From Otatea glauca (lineage: Eukaryota > Streptophyta > Magnoliopsida > Poales > Poaceae): a DNA stretch of 64,000 bases. The number at the start of each line of letters is the position of its first letter. Within the stretch, counting starts at the first letter, position 1. Positions 1-10,319 of the stretch are shown piece after piece. A model generated the notes under the pieces. The model saw only the letters and a program-made list of their open reading frames with translations, made no database searches and was not told the origin of the DNA. The DNA is taken from assembly GCA_036346275.1 (NCBI GenBank), contig JAYEVK010000478.1:1-64000 (forward strand). The letters are read 5' to 3'. The position numbers were made by a program, and so were the translations under genes.

Positions 1-186
1 TTTAGTACTGTGTACAATAGTAGTAATAGTGCACAATGTATGCATAACTGTAACGATTACGCTAACTGTATGACGTGAAAATCAATGATGGCCAGATTTT
101 TCATCGTACTAGTTTTTACGAGTTGACGAACTATACGTTTGGATAGGATATAATGGGCGTGAGCCATTTGTTATGGTAGGTATTAA

Positions 187-2510
187 ATGGCAGATATGCA
201 TGATTTGTTCGTGTTTTATGGCGACGGCGTTGTTCGAGATGGTCCATGTGGGGTGGACCTTTCCAACTGCGAACGGAAGGTGATCCGGACTCCGGGTCTA
301 ATGGAGATGGACCTGGGCGAGCTCCGTAGGTGCGTGCGGAGCGCATTCGACGAGGAGACCTACCGAAAGAAGCTTGTAATTGAAGCCCTACATGCCAGAG
401 CTGTGGCTGGTTCGGCGGACTGTTTGTGGGCGCTCTGCAAGATCGCGGGCAGCTCACAGTGGGGGCAATATATGCAAATTGTGATGAACCCTCAGGCACA
501 GATACACCGTCGCCCGATGGTTTATGTGCGCTTTGTGGATAGAGGAGAAACCTCTAGTCCTCGTGGTAGCGTCCGAGAGGACATTATCGCGATAATTTCA
601 CCCAAATGAAGACATCGGCGGTGGTGGTCGCTTCGCATTGACCGCCATGAGCAACTAGAAGACTTGGAGGGCGTAGAAACATCCGGCGATGGTGATGGCG
701 TCCACACGGATAGCGATGAAGATGGCGATGCGGCTCCCATCGGTGGCATTGTGTCCGCGATGTGGATTATGTGTCTTCACGCCTCGATGATTTGGCGATG
801 TCTTCCCTCGTGTTGCGGACGAAGACGACCATGGTTGGGCCTTCGACCATACTCTCCTCGTAGGGCAGCGATTCCCTACGAAGAGTGCGCCCGACAAGCA
901 ATTGCAAGATATGCGGTTAACAATAGCCGCACGCACGGGTGTATAGGTCAAACCGGATCGTACATTGTAAAGTGCACGGATCACGAGTGTCGGCAAGATC
1001 CGTCGCGCAGAGACCGAAGGTCGTAAGTTCGGGCTTGAATAACCGTCTGACAGATCACGGTTGTGTGCTTGCCGAGCCATTACACAAGCACGAAATGTGG
1101 CGTCCTCGTATGTGGCGACCGATTTCTCACTTGATCACGGCGGGCGTCACCGTTTCCGAAGCTCGAAGGTCGGCGTGGTTAACATGGTGGGATATCACGT
1201 TAGCTACGGCAAGGTGTGGCGGCGAAGAAAAAGTAATAGAGATGATGTGCGGCTCGTGCGAAGAGGCGTACAACCTTGTCCCACGGATGCTTCACCGATT
1301 GCGAAGCCAATCGGGGACCTACATCAACAAGATGGAGAGACCACACCCCACGAAGGGTCCGAGCTGTTTCATCTGGACCGTGTGTTACGGGCATTCGGAC
1401 CCGACCATTCGGGGTTTAAGTATTGCCGACCTGTTCTTACCATGGGCGGTACTTTCCTATCGGCAAGTACAAGGGCACCATACTTATGGCGGCCGCCGAC
1501 GCCAACGACCGGCTACTCGGTGGCCTATGCGATTGTGGAAGCGAGAACACGACTAGTGGTTGTGGTTTCTTGCCAATCTCAAGCGATCGGTTGTCGGGAC
1601 CGCCCGACGTGTGCCTCATCACGAGATAGGCATCTTTGGGCTATTGTCGACCATCGGCACCATGCAAGGAGGTACACGACCACCGTACCAATGGAATGAT
1701 GTCGTCAATCGATGGTGCATGAGGCATCTCGCGGCGAACTTGCACAGTCATTCGCAACAAGGAAGTCATGAAGACATTCAAGAGGCTCGCATGCAAAACC
1801 AAAGCGGAAGTTCGAGGCAATTTGGAGAGTTTTGGATGAGGAGACCTCGAAGCACACAACGCGACAAGCGAGAGGCCCGGATCAACAACTTCTCGCAGTG
1901 GGTGCAATTGCATGCTCGAGTGGAGAAGTGGTCCTGTTGCATGACACCGACGGCGCAAGGTGCGGAATAATGACAACAAACATGTCGAGAGGTTTACAAC
2001 GGTGTTACGAATGGTGTCGGTCCCTCCCAATCGGTGCCATCGTGGAGGAGACACAGAGCAGAACCGTTGGATACTTCGTGAATAGAGGAATCAATGCTAA
2101 GAGGCACTGGATGAGGAAGGTTCTCGGGCGTATGCGCCTACATGGAGAAGAAGATTGAGAAGGGCGGTCGCACGTTGCGCACACCATGGATGGGGTTAGG
2201 CGAAAATTTGAAGTTCGTCTGCGGGAGAAGTTCGTGGATGGCCCCTGCGGGGGGCTCGTAAACAAGTGTGCACATTACGCGATGTAGCGACCGCACGTGC
2301 AACAAGCCAAGCTCGCTTTGCACAAACCGTGCTCCCATGTATATGCGGCGTGCGCGGTTCTCCGTCGATCATCCGCGCCTACATATCGAGTACTTTAGCA
2401 CCGACCATTTGTTCGGGACATAGAGTTGGAGTTCAACTCCTACGGATTTGGACATGCATTATAGGGAGCTGTGGCCAGCCAAGTGACTTGGTGCCAGAAT
2501 GATAGTTTGA
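187..2510 (+). pseudogene. Decayed Mutator-like (MULE) transposase, copy 1
   Basis: Relic of a mudrA-type transposase in several broken frames. The start (187-609) encodes an N-terminal PB1-like region beginning MADMHDLFVFYGDGVV, which aligns in layout with the N-terminus of the MULE relic at 17989-18348 on the minus strand. A DDE-core fragment near 1430-1480 reads MGGTF followed by GKYKGTIL in another frame; the family and the copy at 44235-44933 have MDGTF, so the first catalytic Asp is replaced. Around 1970-2160 there is MTTNMSRG and IVEETQSRTVGYF, equivalent to the region before the SWIM finger. Near 2280-2340 a Cys/His pattern resembles the SWIM finger. Many stops and frameshifts make it non-functional. 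The left end of the element lies outside the window. I infer the reading from family layout and from the second copy in this window. Confidence 0.75.
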
Positions 2511-2901
2511 AGAGGAGTGGTCGTGGCCGCTGGCAGTCACGACGAATCCGTAACGACATGGACGCTAGTCGTAGCGAGCGCACCTCACGCGGAGGTGCGG
2601 TTGTGCGAGGCGATGGGTCATACTGGTGAGGAGCGCCTAATAAGGCGGGTTCGTCGAGTTGTCCGTAGTAACACGTGACAATGTATTACGACTTGTGACT
2701 GCAGTACTAGCATGTCATTTTATTCTTGGTTGACCAATGTAAATGCACGTTATGTAATACGACGTGGAAGCTAATGCCATGTACCTTAAGGTTATGTACT
2801 GTGATGTTTTAAGGGATGTTGATTTTCATGTTATAACGTTTACTGCTCTATGTCACTACTCGTACATCTAACTCATGTCATTTATTGTCTCACTGCAGGT
2901 T
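2511..2901 (+). other. Spacer between MULE transposase and PMD gene
   Basis: AT-rich stretch with no convincing coding sequence between the transposase relic and the PMD gene. It ends in a likely splice acceptor (CACTGCAG at about 2891-2898) just before the PMD ATG at 2902, so it probably contained the promoter, 5' leader and a leader intron of the PMD gene. Confidence 0.4.
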
Positions 2902-4780
2902 ATGGCTGGACATGCACAGACTCTCCTTAACCCATCGTACGATGGGAAACATCGTAGCAGTGCCTGGCTCACGGCGGACGGTCCACCGCCGTTCGTTCTC
3001 AGGGGTCCGAGCGTCCACTGGCCCTTGGATCCGCGCTACGTCCCTCTTCTACGGCAGGCGGGTCTGTTGCCGTTCGCACGGATGATGGACATTGGTCGCT
3101 GCTTCTCTTTGGATGGGGCTCTACTCTCTGCCCTCGTCGATCGTTGGAGGCCGGAGACCCACACTTTTCACTTCCGCTGGGGGGAGATGACGGTGACCCT
3201 ACAGGATGTTGCCATTATTACCGGTTTGCCTATCAGGGGCAGGCCGATCGTCCCGCCACCGAAGTGGCCTGATTGGAGGGTTAGGTTGCAGCACCGATTC
3301 GGTCATGCGGTCCCAGAGAATATTCGGGGGGTTCCACAGTCCTGGCTTCGGCGGTACATGGAATGTCCTGCTGACGCACCGGTGTATGTAGTACGGAGTC
3401 ACCTTGTGGCGTACCTGTTATTTTTGTTCGGCTGGATGTTGTTTCCTTCCACGCAGGGAGACTCCGTGTACCCTAGCTTGATCCACATCGCCGAGGCATT
3501 GGCTGACGCCCAGCTGGACGACGTGCCACAGTTTAGCTTCGGATCAGCGGTGCTTTGCACGACATACAGGGGATTGTGCGAAGCATGCCTGAAGACTACG
3601 GGAGATGTGCCCGTGCTTGCAGTTTGTTACTATCTGCTTCAGATTTGGTCCTGGGAGCACTTCCCTGTGGGGCGGCCGTACTTTAAGCGGCCGTGCACCG
3701 TATCCATCGGAGGCTCCATTCTCGATGAGGTGGGGACCGGTCGACCGGCCTACCATGGGTGCGCGGTGGGCGGCCGGTCGGTTGGGATGGGCTAGGAGAG
3801 GCCTCGTCGAGCCTATCACGAGTATCATAATTACTTGAGACCCTACGAGAACGACATCATATGGCAACCATGGACTTCGCATTTCTTGTTCACTACGGCG
3901 CCGACGCAGTTGTCACGCAGCAGTGTGGCGGGATATTCACTACTGGTTGACAACATGCCACATGGTGTTTTGTCACATGGTCGAACCGCATTGCCCTGCC
4001 CGAGTGATGCGGCAGTTCGGCCTACATCAGGAAATCCCCCCTCTAGTTGGCCTACCTCTACCACAAAAAGTGCACAGGTAAGTGAAATTCGTACTATTCA
4101 ATTTGTACAATAGTCTACTTGCCTGTCGGATGCAATCCGAGTTCATAACTTACAAATTTTGTTATTTCAAGATAATCTCGGAAGGGCCAGCAGGCGATGG
4201 TGGCGCCTCACGATTACCGTGGACCACTGCGTGGGAGGAGTCAGCCACAGCGCAGGTAGTGGCCGAGAATCGGCCCTACGACCCACAGTCGTACGTGGCG
4301 TATCTAGAGTGGTACGTGCCACGTACGCGTGGTAGACTTACTGGACCAGCTCCATCGAGGCCGAGGAGGTCACGCCACGAGGACCGGTTGAGCCTCGGCC
4401 ACCCTCTCGCACCGCGCATCACAGCGGGACGACCGCGATGCGAGCGGAAGGTGCGTGACATTAAAATTTGTATTCACGCCTAACCAATATTTCCCTTGCT
4501 CGTGCAGTTAGAGCGTGCCAGTCGTATAGTTGACGAGGCTTCTATTGCAATACGAGAAGGGAAACGCAACACAGTTCCCGGCCTGCTAGGGGTACTCCGT
4601 TCGGTGTTGGATGAGGCAAAGGGCATCGTAAAGACTTTTACGTGCGGCCGTCATAGCGACGTCGCCGTCCGGGGTTGCTCGCGCAGGGGCGCAACCTCCT
4701 TCTCCTAGATCGTCGCGACCGAGCGTTGCCGGAAGACGATCGAGCTTTGCTCGAGCGTCTTCAGCTCAGGACACGCAGGT
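2902..4780 (+). pseudogene. Plant mobile domain (PMD/MAIN-like) protein, MULE-borne copy 1
   Basis: The long first exon (2902 to about 3790) encodes the aminotransferase-like plant mobile domain: PLDPRYVPLLRQAGL, then ALVDRWRPETHTFHF, GEMTVTLQDVAIITGLPI, and LFGWMLFPS. These are hallmarks of MAIN/MAIN-LIKE and PP7-long-form relatives, nuclear proteins of unclear biochemistry that are often carried by MULEs. The frame breaks near 3720 and again near 3830, where the domain continues as RAYHEYHNYL and IIWQPW. It then continues in another frame as RVMRQFGLHQEIP near 4005-4035. Plausible introns are about 4079-4170 (GTAAGT...TTTCAAG) and 4451-4507 (GTGCGT...GTGCAG), with a serine/arginine-rich exon up to 4780. 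It follows the transposase relic in the same orientation, as in the MULE at 42-50 kb. The frameshifts make a functional product unlikely. Confidence 0.8.
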
Positions 4781-5760
4781 ATAACATCTAACTTTCGTTC
4801 CAAAACTTCGTAATACTTACGCAATGTAATTTTATTCGCCATGCCATGTATTTTTGCGGCGCCAGTGGGGAACACTCTATTCTGCCATCGTCATCTCGGC
4901 GACAACATGAATTACCTGCTCCACCTGCCGAGGTAAGCACATGCTCAGACCCGGACTCGCTCGATCGGGACTTGCCTCCGGCAAGTTCACGGAGGGTGCA
5001 TCTGCGTCGTCCGTCTACCTCATGATGTTGCATTGGCGGACCTACACCCCAAAGGCGAGCACGGTTGGTCACGCGATCGGCACGTGAGGTACATTATATT
5101 TCGTTCAAGTCATCGCCGTATTGAACCTATATTTTTACGAGTTACCTAACATTTCCATTCATATCATGCTATTTTGCGGGCCGAGGTGGACACGCCACTC
5201 AATACACGCCTCCGGCAAGCTCGGCTTGGGGTGGCCAGCGCGCCACGCTTACCACGGCACCCTCCTCGGCAAACTTGGTTGGGCGAACTTCGCCCCATAC
5301 TACACCGCGAATATGGTGCGGGTTCATCATCGGCATGACCAGAGCGGGGTATGTTTCTCGGTTGTATAGAACTCCAACGCTTAGCCGTGCTAACAATGCG
5401 TGGGTGCAGGTTTTCAGGGATGAGTTCTCTCAGTGGGCACAACACTCCACGACCGAGCGACCAGCATCGGTAAGTATTACGTATACTCTGAGGTACCTAT
5501 TGCACTCATTCACTGTTGAGCACGGCACTAACATAACTTTGCAATCTGACCTCTGGGTGGGTCGAAGACATGTTGGCCACGCCACACATGCAACCGTCGC
5601 AAGAGACACAGTACGACTTACGGAGCACAACACACGCGCCTGACCGGTTACGTTCCCAGAAGACCAACTCCGTCGTCCGCGAAAGCGGGGAACAGATCCG
5701 AGTTGAGCTACGAGTCGTGACCGGTTCTATTCTTTGTACTAAAGTGCGTATATGTAATTG
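4781..5760 (+). other. Probable low-complexity C-terminal exons of the copy-1 PMD gene
   Basis: No domain is recognisable. Short open blocks rich in Ser, Pro, Gln and Arg are separated by donor-like sites (GTAAGC near 4934, GTACAT near 5089, GTATGT near 5349, GTAAGT near 5471). One block contains FSQWAQHSTTERPAS, which resembles the QWGQWAEEAPSSS repeats in the tail of the second PMD copy (48470-48600). I therefore read this as the decayed tail of the same gene, with modest confidence. Confidence 0.35.
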
Positions 5761-6286
5761 ATGTCGGCGAATTAAATCTTGCTTTAAGAATGATAATCCT
5801 TCTTATAATATATGTCCACCAAACTTATACAATTCACGATTGCCTGGCCGATTAGACAAGTCACAGGTATCAGCTTTGCAGTGACAAGTTGCAACACTCT
5901 GCCCAATGCTTTTAACGTGTTCGTGGCGATTCTTTCCGCATTAATATTTTGAACACTAGCGTCCGTAACGACAAAATTGCATAAATAATAAGATATGGCA
6001 TGAGAGAAGTAGAGTATTGCGTAGTACGTGGCGGCAAGCGGGAGCCGGCAGCGATGGGCGGGGGCGGTGGGGCACGCGAGTCGGACACGTGGCGGCCCTC
6101 AGGAGCTTGGGCACGTTGGGCCGTTTTGAAAATTGTCCGACTGCACGACGCGTAGAGAAAGTAGCTTTAATGATGGGTGACAGGTCATGCAGCTTTGATG
6201 ATGTGTAGTGACAGGTCGTGCAGCTTTAATGGTGGGTGACAGATCATGCAGCTGTGATGAATCACTTTAAATAGCTTACTTATCCA
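5761..6286. other. Non-coding spacer with three short repeats and a TATA-like box
   Basis: No gene seen. About three imperfect copies of a ~38-bp unit containing GACAGGTCATGCAGCTTT lie at 6165-6255. TTTAAATAG at 6266-6274 is a plausible TATA box for the transcript reading rightward into the small gene below. Confidence 0.4.
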
Positions 6287-6651
6287 GTGCGTTTCCATCA
6301 AACTCCCCAAACACCTCCCCATCTTTGCAGGGACGGAGAGAGATTCCTCATCGCTTCTCCCTGCTCATTGCATACAAGGATCGTTGCCTCCTGCACCCGC
6401 GACGAACCTGCAAGGAGGCAATCGCTCCGCCGCTCCATCGCAAATCCGGCGTGGGGCGTCGTCGGCTTCGTCGACTAGATCCGCTAGCCATCGACCTCTT
6501 CGACCTCTCGGTGCCGCGGGATCGACCCGATCGCAAGGTATGAGCCTAACATGAATTGGATGTGTGTTTTAAACTCGAATTTCAACGAATAGGGCTTGCG
6601 CTCGAGGTGGCGACATTAGGTTTGTTAATTACACACTTGTAATACTTGTAG

Positions 6652-6987
6652 ATGAACAAGGATTCGGAAAAGCTCAGCAAAGGATTGGCATGGACAGTGG
6701 AACAAATAGAGTGCATCGCATCTGACCTAAACAAAATTGCCCAAGACAATTTTAGTTCTGACACATGTCCATGTGGCAATGCACACAATGGTTTTGTGAT
6801 TGATATCGAAGCTATAGCTCGCATGACCTTGAGCAAGTTGCCATCTGATCCACGTGAATCGATGCAAAGAGATGAAGTAGAGCCGGAAGAGGATCACGAA
6901 GCTGAGCGGGATGTAGACCACGATCTGTGTCTTCCTTACGACTACGAAAGCGGCAGCGAGGGTAAGCGTGATGATTGGCGATTGTGA
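6652..6987 (+). CDS. Small acidic protein of unknown function
   Basis: Unrecognised 111-residue ORF beginning MNKDSEKLSKGLAW, with a CPCGNAH motif near residue 41 and a strongly acidic C-terminal half (EPEEDHEAERDVDHD). I chose this start because a good intron (GTATGA at 6538 to TTGTAG at 6651) ends exactly before the ATG. That implies a leader exon at about 6287-6537 and a leader intron. A TATA-like box lies at 6266-6274. No transmembrane segment or signal peptide is visible. It may be an accessory gene of the neighbouring MULE or an ordinary short hypothetical gene; the sequence does not decide. Confidence 0.4.
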   Translation: MNKDSEKLSKGLAWTVEQIECIASDLNKIAQDNFSSDTCPCGNAHNGFVIDIEAIARMTLSKLPSDPRESMQRDEVEPEEDHEAERDVDHDLCLPYDYESGSEGKRDDWRL

Positions 6988-7039
6988 AGATGAGGGTATC
7001 GACATTGATAGTGATGGTTCGGGAAAAAACTAGTCTGTT

Positions 7040-7240
7040 ATAATGTTAAGCCTTGTTAAGTCATTGTAATGCTTATGCATGTTCCTAAGATTTGCTATGT
7101 TATTGTAATGTTGCTAAGACTTGTTAAGTTATTGTAATCTTGATGGATGTTGCTAAGACTTGTTAAGCCTCGTTAAGTTATTGTGATGCTAATGGTTGTT
7201 GCTAAGACTTGTTAAGATATTGTAATCTTGATGGATTTTA
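7040..7240. repeat. Imperfect tandem repeat (TTGCTAAGACTTGTTAAG...)
   Basis: At least four degenerate copies of a ~50-bp unit built from GTTGCTAAGACTTGTTAAG followed by a TTATTGTAAT box, lying directly after the small ORF. Such AT-rich minisatellites occur in plant 3' regions. No coding potential was seen. Confidence 0.6.
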
Positions 7241-7811
7241 GTGCTTACGAGGTATTGTATTAATTCTTTGAGAAGGCTTATATAGCATTAAAGTCTGTTA
7301 TATGAATGTTGCTTTCATCACATATGATTCTTTGTTTACTCACATCGGCTGATGAAGGCCATGGTCCATCACGATTACACAACTCACGAGGAGAAGCAAC
7401 CCTTTTATGCATGAAACCATTGAACATCAAACCATCAAGCTCTTCAAAAACATCACCAGTTTGACGATCACTCTGTCATTAATGGATATTATCTTCATCA
7501 AATTGTTAACAGTTAACATTTTATCCACAAAAGATACTCCGTAAAATAAAATTTTTAGATGACAAATTATAGAGTAATAGCCCCGAAATACGCTAAACAA
7601 TCACTACAAGCGCAGATTCCAAAAACTAGAACCTTTCATGGAGACGACAACCGTGCAATGGCTTTTCCAAAGACGATTAGCAAGTAGCGACGCCCAATGC
7701 TTACTGACTTTTTAGGTCGATTACACAACACTCCACCGTAGCTTCCTCACGTCGATTTGACCACACGCTGAAGGACTTCTAATCTTTTTTCTACTCGTTC
7801 TCACAAAGGCT
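7241..7811. other. No gene seen
   Basis: AT-rich sequence without a supported ORF, RNA gene or repeat boundary on either strand. Confidence 0.4.
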
Positions 7812-8426
7812 TTGTCATACATGCTGGCACAACTCGAAGTGACCACTCACAACCTACTTTTGTCAGTGCTGACAATTTGCATGCATGACTGCCTTTTCAA
7901 CCCGACTAGACTACACACTGCGGCGTTGTTTTACAACCCGTCTGTATGCTTCAATCTTACTTTCCAACACTTAGTCCATACACTTGAGTCTATAAAGGGC
8001 AAAACCGTAGGCACACAACCACAGCTCCACTCACACTTATTAAACATGGTGGATCCTCCTCTACGGAGCATTTTTGTGGACACTGATATGAGCGGCGTAG
8101 CTCTTCATCACACGTTGAAGGTTACGCGTGGTGGGAAGGATGATCCATTCAAGGAGGAGAACCTAAGTAAAGTGGTGTCCAAATTACAAGAGTGGCGCCC
8201 GACATTGCGGAGGCAAGCCTTGACAACATCTGGCCTGATCCTTCTAACCGCCAACGACCTGAAGGCGCACTTGCAATGGTGGCGTCAAAGGTATTTCGAG
8301 TGTGTGCGAATTAGCCGACCACCCTTCTTCTCTGAGTTTCTCTACAAGATATTACAAGGTAATGATGCTACGGATCGGTATGCAGAGCATATTAAGGTTA
8401 GTTATTTCATATTTTTCACCTACTAA
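7812..8426 (+). CDS. Hypothetical protein or gene remnant
   Basis: Open frame of 204 codons with no recognisable domain. The better-looking part is from about 8045 on (MVDPPLRSIFVDTD), which is charged and aromatic-rich and contains LKAHLQWWRQRYFECV near the C-terminus, a composition plausible for a real protein. The frame runs into a likely intron donor region (AAGGTTAG near 8394), so the end may be artificial. It lies between MULE-derived material and repeats and could be an element-borne gene. I cannot assign a function. Confidence 0.3.
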   Translation: MSYMLAQLEVTTHNLLLSVLTICMHDCLFNPTRLHTAALFYNPSVCFNLTFQHLVHTLESIKGKTVGTQPQLHSHLLNMVDPPLRSIFVDTDMSGVALHHTLKVTRGGKDDPFKEENLSKVVSKLQEWRPTLRRQALTTSGLILLTANDLKAHLQWWRQRYFECVRISRPPFFSEFLYKILQGNDATDRYAEHIKVSYFIFFTY

Positions 8427-8639
8427 TCTTTTAACTATTACACATAAGTTCACTACTTCGTATGTTAGTCATTTCCAGAGGATGAAGAGTTCTTGAACAA
8501 AACAATCCCGAATTCTTAGCGATGTACATGCTCTTCGGCAGGGGTGTGATGCCCGGTTGGCGCACAAGACGCAAAGCGGATCTAACGGGAGGGTAGAGAT
8601 CGACACGGTAGTCTTGCATCATCAACTCCATCGGGGACA

Positions 8640-9000
8640 TGCAACCACCACGGAGAGGGCATGCTAGTAACTATGCAAATGGCGACGACAGCGATGATGG
8701 CGATTTCGTTTCACCTCCACCTTGGCGTTCAATAACTATCGGAAGAGGTGTTCAAGCACCACCGGAGGGGATGCTCCTAACTATGCACGGCGATGATGAT
8801 GATGATGATGACGATTTCGTTTCACCTCCACCTTGGCGTTCAAGCATTATCGGAAGAGGCCGTTCAAGCACTACTACAAGAGCCCTTCAAAAACAATGTA
8901 AGAGGACGTTCAAACAACACGAGAGAGGGTAAATGATGATGGCGATTTCGTATCACCTCCACCTTGGCGTTCAAACACTATCGGAAGAGGCCGTTGAAAT
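8640..9000 (+). repeat. Three-copy repeat encoding DDDFVSPPPWRS-like units
   Basis: A block containing GATTTCGTTTCACCTCCACC followed by TTGGCGTTCAA and TATCGGAAGAGG occurs at about 8701, 8813 and 8943 in the same orientation, spaced about 112 and 130 bp. The first two copies stay in one open frame (8639-8932) with FVSPPPWRS in each unit and a (GATGAT)n microsatellite between them at 8790-8813. It looks like the repetitive tail of a degraded protein gene. Confidence 0.55.
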
Positions 9001-9590
9001 ATGAATGTATCCTCCCACAAAAATATTATGCATTAAGTTGGTTAATTTCCAACATTCCATTGCGACCATATTTTTCCGTTAGTTACATTATTTTATTGAA
9101 GAACGGCTAATCGTGCAAAAATTATAGGTGTCGTGTTACTACAATGATGAACAATTCCAAAATTTTACATTCCAACAAAAAAATTTCATCATAAATACAG
9201 ACATATAAAATATTAGCGCATGCTCTGAAAAAAAAAAAAAACGCCGCGCCATTTTTCTCCACGCCTCGCCCGCTTTTTGTAGCGCGCTGAAAACATTTGG
9301 CGACCATTGGATTCCATGGTCCCGAGTATTATTTTTAAGATATACCACGATCTTAAGAATTTTTTTATACGATCTTAAAAATAATAAGCGGTCGCCCTTT
9401 GGTAGAGGCGATTATTTTTAAAATTCACCGTGATTGAAGCTAAAAAATTCTTAAAATTTTTTAAAAATTCTTAAAAATAATAAACGATCTTAAAAATTCT
9501 TAAGATCTTAAAAACAATCCGAATTCTTATTATTTTTAAGATCGTGGTATATTTTCTTGAACAAAACATTCTACGATTGGATTCATGCGG
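9001..9590. repeat. AT-rich low-complexity region with inverted repeats
   Basis: Repeated CTTAAAAATAATAA and ATCTTAAGAATT motifs. Two arms sharing ATATACCACGATCTTAA occur in opposite orientation at about 9338-9355 and 9538-9555, so the segment between them could fold into a hairpin; a MITE-like origin is possible but no target duplication was found. Confidence 0.4.
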
Positions 9591-9990
9591 TCCCCGTAGT
9601 GGAACAAAAAAAAATTCGAACGGCGAAAAAAAAAAAAAATTTCGGCCAGTAGCGAGGCGCACCTCAGTCGCGGCTCGGCGGGCCCCATCACATGTGGCGG
9701 AGGCGGCTTCGCCCGAGGCGCGGCTGCAGTGGGCCCAGCGCCAGCGCACTTTGGCGGAGCCGCTTCGCCAGAAGCGGCCGTGGGCCATGCGGGAAAAGCG
9801 GGAGCAGCTTGCTCGAGCGGTAACAAGGTGGGCCAGCGGAGGAAAAATTCAAAAAATTTGCTGCGTCTCGGTCATTGCGCGTGGGCCGGGGGCTATTTCT
9901 GCAATTTTGTCGCTTGGGTGGCTATTTTCGAAAATACGGACGACGAGGGAGCCAATACGGCAAATTTTTCTACAAAAGACTCCAAAATTA
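9591..9990. other. GC-rich palindromic region, candidate MULE-type terminus
   Basis: Contains opposed GGCGGCTTCGCC-like and AGCCGCTTCGCC-like arms around 9700-9780, then a stretch with CTATTTCTGCAATTTTGTC near 9891. That resembles the CAAATCTGCAATTTTTTC block inside the terminal repeat of the MULE at 42-50 kb. No matching partner end or duplication was identified, so this is only a candidate transposon end. It lies about 330 bp upstream of the WRKY gene. Confidence 0.25.
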
Positions 9991-10073
9991 TAACGGTTTT
10001 GTTAAACCCTACACTCGAAACCCGACCCGGCGTGGCAGCAGCCAATCAAATCACAGTCTCCATAATCGCCATC

Positions 10074-10170
10074 AGTCAAACCAATCCCCTCGTCCTCGCT
10101 TCGCTTGAATCCCATCTCCTCTGCTCTCCAACGCGCTTCCCCCTCCTTCCATTCCATCCCTTCTCTATAA
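10074..10170 (+). promoter_or_regulatory. WRKY promoter: W-box and TATA box
   Basis: AGTCAA at 10074-10079 is TTGACT on the minus strand, the core W-box bound by WRKY proteins, which allows auto- or cross-regulation. TATAA at 10166-10170 is followed by a CT-rich leader of about 150 bases to the ATG at 10320. Assignment is by motif and position only. Confidence 0.5.
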
Positions 10171-10319
10171 GAAGCCTCCCTCTCAAATGCTCTCCACCCC
10201 TCTCACCACCACCACCTCCTCCTCTTCCAAATCCCTCTAGCAATTCGTGAATCATAGATCCCGATCACTTTCTTTATTCTTCCTCCTCCGATCGAGCTGA
10301 AGCACTTCGACCAGCGGCA

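Noticed and set aside
9536..9993. Overlapping GC-rich ORFs on both strands
   Set aside because: No domain; they follow the GC-rich palindromic region and a poly-A tract.
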